10,560 nucleotides of DNA, taken from positions 1 through 10,560 of the forward strand of contig JAFQKO010000103.1 of the NCBI GenBank assembly GCA_017396865.1. Reading direction: 5' to 3'. The translations under genes and the position numbers were made by a program. Positions 6,652 to 10,560 of this stretch are shown piece by piece (within the stretch, counting starts at the first letter, position 1; every line of letters starts with the position of its first letter). Under the pieces are notes generated by a model. That model made no database searches, was not told the origin of the DNA, and worked only from the letters and a program-made list of their open reading frames with translations. The stretch is from Clostridia bacterium. Lineage in GTDB: Bacteria > Bacillota_A > Clostridia > Oscillospirales > QAKW01.

Positions 6652-7968
6652 TTATTTAAAGAGAATGCTGTTAACAACAGAGTTCAGGTATTCCTGCCGT
6701 CCGCTGCCGGGCAGGGCGGGGGCGCCCATTTCTTCAGCAAGGGCGGCCAGCTCGCAGAGGTTGGTCTCGCCGTCGACAATTTTCTTGCCGATGCCGCTCT
6801 CAAAGGAGGCATACCGCTCCTTGATAAAGGCATCGATCCGACCGTCCTCGATCAGCTCGGCGGCCTTGATCAGTCCGAGGGCAAAGGTATCCATTCCCAG
6901 AATAAAGGCATGGAACATATCCTCGGCGGTGTAGCTGGGGCGGCGGGTCTTGGAGTCGAAGTTGAAGCCGCCCGTCAGGCCGCCCGCTTTGAGTACCTCA
7001 TACATACAAAGGGTCGCTTCATAGACGTTGGAGGGGAATTCATCGGTATCCCAGCCCAGCAGGTAGTCGCCCTGGTTGGCATCAATGGAGCCCAGCATCC
7101 CGTTGATGGCCGAAACCCGCAGATCGTGCTGGAAGGTATGACCCGCAAGGGTGGCATGGTTGGCTTCAATGTTCAGTTTAAAATCCTTGTCCAGCCCGTA
7201 TTGGCGCAAAAAGCCGATGGCGGTGGCGGCATCGAAATCGTATTGATGCTTCATCGGCTCCTTGGGCTTGGGCTCGATGTAGAAATCCCCCTCGAAGCCG
7301 ATGGAGCGGCCGTAGTCGACCGCCATATGCATCAGGCGGGCGATATTCTCTTGCTCAAACTTCATGTCGGTATTGAGCAGGGTCTCGTAGCCCTCGCGGC
7401 CGCCCCAGAACACGTAGCCCTTGCCGCCCAATTTCACCGTCAGCTCCAGCGCCTTTTTGATCTGCGCGGCGGCAAAGCAGTAAACGTCGGCGGAGTTGGT
7501 GCTGCCCGCGCCGTTCATAAACCGCGGGTTGGAGAACATATTGGCGGTGCCCCAAAGGCACTTGATACCGGTGGCCTTCATCTTTTCCAAAATGTAGTCG
7601 GTGATCTCATCCAGGCGGCGGTTGGTCTCCTTGATGTCGTCGGCTTCGGGAACGAGGTCCACGTCATGGAAGCAGAAATAGTCCACACCCAGCTTTTGCA
7701 TGAACTCAAAGCCCGCATCCACCTTGGCCTTGGCATGGGCCATGGTGCCCTTTTCTGCGCCAAAGGATTTATCGGCGGTGTCCCGCCCGAACATATCAGT
7801 GCCTGCGGCGCAGAGATTATGCCACCAGGCCATGGCAAAGGGCAGATGCTCCCGCATCGTTTTGCCCATGACCACACGGTCTGCGTCGTAGTATTTGAAG
7901 GCAAAGGGATTTTGGCTGTCCTTGCCCTCGTAGCGAACGGTGGGAATGTTTTTGAAAATTTCAGACAT
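6652..7968 (-). CDS. xylA: Xylose isomerase (class II)
   Basis: This cytoplasmic enzyme interconverts D-xylose and D-xylulose and depends on two divalent metal ions. The 438-residue length is typical of class II xylose isomerases. All catalytic and metal residues are present: FHDVD (His101, Asp104), [26 protein letters not shown] (Glu232, Lys234), [16 protein letters not shown] (Glu268, His271), SIDANQGD (Asp296), WDTDEFP (Asp307, Asp309) and FNFDSK (Asp339). The start ATG (7966-7968) has GTGAGG (7978-7983) upstream, overlapping the stop codon of xylB; with an 11-nt gap the two genes form an operon and translation is probably coupled. The order xylB then xylA is the reverse of many Firmicutes operons. 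GC content is high (40 of 60 by hand count at 7381-7440). Control probably comes from the AraC-type gene on the far side of xylB. Confidence 0.97.
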   Translation of the reverse strand: MSEIFKNIPTVRYEGKDSQNPFAFKYYDADRVVMGKTMREHLPFAMAWWHNLCAAGTDMFGRDTADKSFGAEKGTMAHAKAKVDAGFEFMQKLGVDYFCFHDVDLVPEADDIKETNRRLDEITDYILEKMKATGIKCLWGTANMFSNPRFMNGAGSTNSADVYCFAAAQIKKALELTVKLGGKGYVFWGGREGYETLLNTDMKFEQENIARLMHMAVDYGRSIGFEGDFYIEPKPKEPMKHQYDFDAATAIGFLRQYGLDKDFKLNIEANHATLAGHTFQHDLRVSAINGMLGSIDANQGDYLLGWDTDEFPSNVYEATLCMYEVLKAGGLTGGFNFDSKTRRPSYTAEDMFHAFILGMDTFALGLIKAAELIEDGRIDAFIKERYASFESGIGKKIVDGETNLCELAALAEEMGAPALPGSGRQEYLNSVVNSILFK

Positions 7969-7979
7969 GGTTTTTTACC

Positions 7980-9458
7980 TCACTTGATTTTTTTGAATAC
8001 GTCCTTCATGGACGGATAGATGGCCTTGAATTTTTGATACTGCGCTTGGTAGCGGGCGGCGATCTCGGGCTCGGGCTTGATGCTCGCGCGGGTTTGAACG
8101 AACTGCGCCGCGCAATCGGCAACGCTCTTATAAGCCCCTGCGCCCACCATCGCCAGCATGGCCGCACCGTAGCCGGGTCCCTGCTCGGTTTGGGGCAGAT
8201 TGAGCTCGATGTTCAAAACGTTGCAAAGAATCCTTTGCCAAAGGGCGGATTTGGCCCCGCCGCCGCAAAGACCGCTGCTTGCGATGCGGATGCCCGATGC
8301 GGCGGCGATCTCCAAATTATCCTTGATGGCAAAGGCAACCCCCTCCAAAACCGCCTGCACCAGGTCGGCGCGGGTGGAATCGGGGCGCAGCCCCGTAAAG
8401 GTGCCGCGGGCATCGGTATCGTTGATGGGGCTTCGCTCCCCCATCAGATAGGGCAGGAAGAAAACGTCGTTGCGCCCCAGCTTTTCCTCGGTGATGGGGG
8501 CTTGCTCGGCGGCATAATCCTCGGTTTGAAGGATCTCGCCGCAGAACCATTGGTTGCAGGAGGCGGCCGAGAGGATGCAGCCCATCAGATGATAGCCGCC
8601 GCTTGCGTGGCAGAAGGAATGGAGCGCATTATGGGGATCCACCGAAAAGGTGTCGGAGGCGATGAAGACGGTGCCCGACGTGCCGAGGGAGATGTTGCAG
8701 CTTCCGTCGGTCACGGTGGCGGTGCCGATGGCGGCCGCGGCATTATCGCCCGCGCCTGCAACGACGGTCACCGATTCCTTCAGCCCCAGCTTGGCCGCCA
8801 CCGCGGGCAGCAGCCTGCCCACCGGCTCGAAGCTTTCAAAAAGGGCGGGGAGCTGCTCCCTGCGGATTTCGCAGATCGCCATCATCTCTTCCGACCAGCG
8901 TTTATGCTGAACGTCCAGCAAAAGCATCCCCGAGGCATCGGAATAGTCGGTGCAATGAACGCCCGTCAGCCGATAGTTGATGTAGTCCTTGGGGAGCATG
9001 ATCTTGGCAATGCTTGCAAAAAGCTCCGGCTCATTCTCTTTCATCCATAAAAGCTTGGGGGCGGTAAAGCCTGCAAAGGCGATGTTCGCCGTATGGGCGG
9101 AGAGGGTCTCCCTGCCGATCCCCTCGTTGAGCCAAGCGGTCTCTTTGTCGGTGCGGCCGTCGTTCCAAAGGATGGCGGGGCGAAGCACCCGATCCTGCCC
9201 GTCTAAAGCCACCAGGCCGTGCATCTGCCCGCCCAGCCCGATTCCGGCAATTTTGGATTTATCTGTTTCTGCGGTCAGCTCCTCCATCCCCGAAAGAAAG
9301 GCATCCCACCAATCCTCGGGCTCTTGCTCGCTCCAACCGGGGTTGGGGTAGGAAACGGAATAGGAGCGGGAAACGGTTTTGAGAATTGTGCCCTGCCCGT
9401 CGACCAAAAGAAGCTTTAAGGCCGACGTGCCGAGATCGGCGCCGATATAATAATTCAT
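7980..9458 (-). CDS. xylB: Xylulokinase (FGGY family)
   Basis: This 492-residue cytoplasmic kinase phosphorylates D-xylulose with ATP to D-xylulose 5-phosphate, feeding the pentose phosphate pathway. FGGY-family landmarks occur in order: ADLGTSALK (7-15, phosphate-binding loop), GGQMHGLV (76-83, substrate contact typical of xylulokinases), WNDGRT (98-103), GAGDNAAAAIG (235-245, with Asp238 as predicted catalytic base), SLGTSGTVF (257-265), YLMGERSP (337-344) and GGGAKSALW (399-407, ATP site). Length and motifs match bacterial XylB, and the xylA gene 11 nt downstream fixes the sugar specificity far better than sequence alone would. The start ATG (9456-9458) is supported by GAGGTGA (9465-9471) six nt upstream. 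It is the first gene of the xylBA operon, divergent from an AraC-type regulator. No xylose transporter is in the window. Confidence 0.96.
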   Translation of the reverse strand: MNYYIGADLGTSALKLLLVDGQGTILKTVSRSYSVSYPNPGWSEQEPEDWWDAFLSGMEELTAETDKSKIAGIGLGGQMHGLVALDGQDRVLRPAILWNDGRTDKETAWLNEGIGRETLSAHTANIAFAGFTAPKLLWMKENEPELFASIAKIMLPKDYINYRLTGVHCTDYSDASGMLLLDVQHKRWSEEMMAICEIRREQLPALFESFEPVGRLLPAVAAKLGLKESVTVVAGAGDNAAAAIGTATVTDGSCNISLGTSGTVFIASDTFSVDPHNALHSFCHASGGYHLMGCILSAASCNQWFCGEILQTEDYAAEQAPITEEKLGRNDVFFLPYLMGERSPINDTDARGTFTGLRPDSTRADLVQAVLEGVAFAIKDNLEIAAASGIRIASSGLCGGGAKSALWQRILCNVLNIELNLPQTEQGPGYGAAMLAMVGAGAYKSVADCAAQFVQTRASIKPEPEIAARYQAQYQKFKAIYPSMKDVFKKIK

Positions 9459-9477
9459 AATCTTTCACCTCATCTTC

Positions 9478-9506
9478 AGTATAAACCGTTTAATTTGACT
9501 TTTCTC
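9478..9506 (-). promoter_or_regulatory. Candidate xylBA promoter with weak -35
   Basis: On the minus strand TATACT (9478-9483) matches five of six -10 positions. The sequence 17 nt upstream, GAGAAA (9501-9506), is a poor -35, as expected for a promoter needing an activator. The start would be near 9471, leaving a very short leader that barely contains the ribosome binding site; this is the main reason for doubt. An 11-bp palindrome TAAACCGTTTA (9482-9492) overlaps the -10 edge. Confidence 0.45.
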
Positions 9507-9545
9507 GCAAAATATCCTATAATATATAGACAGAATTTGACTTTT
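9492..9545. repeat. Pair of 12-bp direct repeats, likely regulator operators
   Basis: AATTTGACTTTT occurs at 9492-9503 and again, identically, at 9534-9545. The offset is 42 bp, four turns of B-form DNA, so both sites face the same side of the helix. AraC-family proteins usually bind direct repeats in this kind of divergent control region. The first copy contains the -35 box of the regulator's own promoter and lies next to the weak -35 of xylBA; the second lies in the regulator's leader, just before its ribosome binding site. Binding could therefore activate xylBA and repress the regulator. This is inferred from position. Confidence 0.55.
9495..9523 (+). promoter_or_regulatory. Promoter of the AraC-family regulator gene
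   Basis: TTGACT (9495-9500, five of six) and a perfect TATAAT (9518-9523) are 17 nt apart, a near-consensus sigma-A promoter. The start near 9530 gives a leader of about 28 nt carrying the ribosome binding site GGAG (9547-9550). Confidence 0.8.
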
Positions 9546-9557
9546 TGGAGAAAAGAA

Positions 9558-10319
9558 ATGTTTTATCAGTTCAACCATCTCGGCTCGCCCGACTATTTAA
9601 AGCTGGAAAAGAATCAAAATTTCAGTTTCCCGCCCCATCTGCACCAATGCTTTGAGCTTATCGTGATCCGTTCGGGGCAGATGAAGATCACCGTCGACAA
9701 AGCGGACTATCTGCTCTGCGCGGGGGAGGCGCTGATGATCTTTCCCAATCAGATCCATGCGCTGGAATCCACCGAGAGCGAGCATGTGCTTTGCATCTTT
9801 TCGCCGCGGCTGGTGCAGGCCTATGCCACCAAGGTGTCGGATAAGGTGCCCAAGGACGCCAAATTCCGCCCCGACCCCTATCTGGTGGAGGCGCTGGAGC
9901 GGCTGACCCCCGCCTGTTCCTCGGCCGAAAAAAAGGGGGTGCTCTATTCCCTTTGCGGGCAGTTCGATCGGAATACGTTTTACACGGCCAAGGAGGCCGA
10001 TCGGGAGCGGCTGCTCTTTAAGATCTTTTCCTTTGTGGAAGCGGAGTTTGCGGGCGATTGCTCGCTGGCGGGGCTTTCCGCCGCCATCGGCTATGATTAT
10101 TCCTATCTGTCCCGTTATTTTAAGAAGACCATCGGGGTCTCCTTTAATACCTACGTTTGCCATTATCGCATCAGCCACGCCTGCTACCTGCTGGAAAATA
10201 CCGATCTTCCCATCCTGCAATGCGCTTATGAGAGCGGCTTTGCCTCCCTGCGCAGCTTCAACCGCAGCTTTCAGCAGGCGCTCAACTGCACCCCGAGCCA
10301 ATATAAAAAACGGCTGTAA
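9558..10319 (+). CDS. AraC-family transcriptional regulator
   Basis: This 253-residue cytoplasmic regulator has an N-terminal cupin-like sensor domain (HLHQCFELIVIRSGQMKI, with His27, His29 and Glu33, then a beta-rich stretch to about residue 90) and a C-terminal AraC DNA-binding domain. The two helix-turn-helix units are SLAGLSAAIGYDYSYLSRYFKK (169-190) and, at about 217-240, a second one containing AYESGFASLRSFNRSF; the ending TPSQYKK is typical. The start is the ATG at 9558-9560, with GGAG seven nt upstream. The frame is open further left to 9495, but that extension would begin inside the promoter and is rejected. It is transcribed divergently from xylBA across 99 nt, so it most likely responds to xylose or a related sugar and activates xylBA, possibly also controlling itself. 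The ligand is not shown by the sequence, and other targets are possible. Confidence 0.93.
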   Translation: MFYQFNHLGSPDYLKLEKNQNFSFPPHLHQCFELIVIRSGQMKITVDKADYLLCAGEALMIFPNQIHALESTESEHVLCIFSPRLVQAYATKVSDKVPKDAKFRPDPYLVEALERLTPACSSAEKKGVLYSLCGQFDRNTFYTAKEADRERLLFKIFSFVEAEFAGDCSLAGLSAAIGYDYSYLSRYFKKTIGVSFNTYVCHYRISHACYLLENTDLPILQCAYESGFASLRSFNRSFQQALNCTPSQYKKRL

Positions 10320-10410
10320 AAAAACCGAAATATCGTTTTCGACTGTCAAAAAAGGCACCGACCGCAGAAAAATGGGTAAAACCTAAAGTATGCGCCAATA
10401 TTAATGATTG

Positions 10411-10450
10411 CAAGGAGAGAGAAACACCTACTCTTTCTCCTTGTTCATTT
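10411..10450 (+). terminator. Hairpin downstream of the regulator gene, probable terminator
   Basis: CAAGGAGA (10411-10418) pairs with TCTCCTTG (10436-10443), and the stem continues inward by four more pairs including one G-U, giving about 12 bp with a 9-nt loop. TTCATTTTAT follows on the plus strand, a mediocre U tract. It lies 91 nt past the regulator's stop; the 90 nt between show nothing recognisable. Confidence 0.5.
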
Positions 10451-10459
10451 TATAAGGAA

Positions 10460-10485
10460 AAAATCCGCATAGTGATGCGGATTTT
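10460..10485 (-). terminator. Perfect 11-bp terminator hairpin, better on the minus strand
   Basis: AAAATCCGCAT (10460-10470) pairs exactly with ATGCGGATTTT (10475-10485) around the loop AGTG. On the minus strand the stem runs into six T residues, a classic intrinsic terminator, which predicts a minus-strand gene entering from the right edge. On the plus strand it is followed by TTTTGATTGG and would be weaker. Confidence 0.75.
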
Positions 10486-10501
10486 GATTGGAATTTTTCT
10501 G

Positions 10502-10560
10502 CTATCCGCCGAAATGACCGCTCAGCGTATCACATACGCGATCGGGATCATTTCGACGAA
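10502..10560 (-). CDS. Possible 3' end of a gene entering from the right
   Basis: A minus-strand frame is open from the window edge for 18 codons and stops with TAG at 10502-10504, ending NDPDRVCDTLSGHFGG. The stop lies 17 nt before the minus-strand terminator at 10460-10485, which is the main support. A second minus frame, ending at TGA 10522-10524, is equally short, and the stretch is full of inverted repeats, so it may not be coding at all. Confidence 0.25.
   Translation of the reverse strand, partial: RRNDPDRVCDTLSGHFGG
10510..10555. repeat. Nested inverted repeat at the right edge
   Basis: CGAAATGA (10510-10517) is the exact reverse complement of TCATTTCG (10548-10555). Inside lie CCG/CGG (10518-10520 with 10543-10545) and GCGTAT/ATACGC (10525-10530 with 10534-10539). 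Together they give about 17 pairs in 46 nt with small internal loops. This could be a structured RNA, a protein-binding palindrome or an edge of a repeat element; the window ends too soon to decide. Confidence 0.5.

Noticed and set aside
6514..8019. Long plus-strand open frame of about 501 codons over xylA
   Set aside because: It is antisense to xylA, which has every catalytic residue. The translation is compositional noise.
8034..9050. Plus-strand open frame opposite xylB
   Set aside because: It is a shadow of the xylulokinase gene, with no domain and no ribosome binding site of note.
9495..9557. Upstream TTG start extending the regulator by 21 residues
   Set aside because: This segment holds the -35 and -10 boxes of the gene's own promoter. 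The ATG at 9558 has a well-spaced GGAG.
9597..10358. Minus-strand open frame opposite the AraC-type regulator
   Set aside because: The plus-strand frame has a clear double helix-turn-helix and good start signals; the antisense translation has no recognisable features.
1..10560. CRISPR array, IS element, integrase, tRNA or attachment site
   Set aside because: No spaced repeat array, transposase or integrase frame, or tRNA cloverleaf was seen. The only long-range direct repeats are the two terminator hairpins.

Overview
The window reads as a low-oxygen, plant-sugar-using Firmicute of the Clostridia type. The evidence is a glycyl radical enzyme, a class II xylose isomerase with its kinase, strong AGGAGG-type ribosome binding sites, sigma-A-like promoters and U-tailed terminators. 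The exact taxon cannot be fixed from sequence alone. No tRNA, rRNA, IS element, transposase or CRISPR array was seen.

Layout. (1) 1-675 (+): the C-terminal 224 residues of a glycyl radical enzyme. (2) 676-946: no protein gene. It holds a good promoter, a strongly structured candidate non-coding RNA of about 220 nt with two complementary hairpin loops, and a strong bidirectional terminator. (3) 947-2425 (-): an N-acyl-D-amino-acid deacylase with its own extended -10 promoter. (4) 2509-6544 (-): an AT-richer defence block, made of a short zinc-finger-like gene of unknown function, mcrB (AAA+ NTPase) and mcrC (PD-(D/E)XK nuclease). (5) 6652-9458 (-): xylBA, encoding xylulokinase and xylose isomerase, the entry route from D-xylose to the pentose phosphate pathway. 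(6) 9558-10319 (+): a divergent AraC-family regulator sharing a 99-nt control region with xylBA. (7) 10320-10560: three hairpins and the possible 3' end of a gene entering from the right on the minus strand.

How it fits together. The AraC-type protein most likely controls the adjacent xylBA operon. The shared intergenic region carries a near-consensus promoter for the regulator, a weaker -10/-35 pair for xylBA, and two identical 12-bp direct repeats exactly 42 bp apart. The McrBC block is a nucleotide-driven restriction system aimed, by family knowledge, at modified DNA. It lies between two nearly identical terminator hairpins in the same orientation, one after xylA and one after mcrC, which suggests a module inserted or exchanged between xylA and the deacylase.

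The least explained element is the structured RNA at about 720-943. Its domain organisation and 9-pair loop-loop complementarity are visible directly in the sequence. Its family is not established here.
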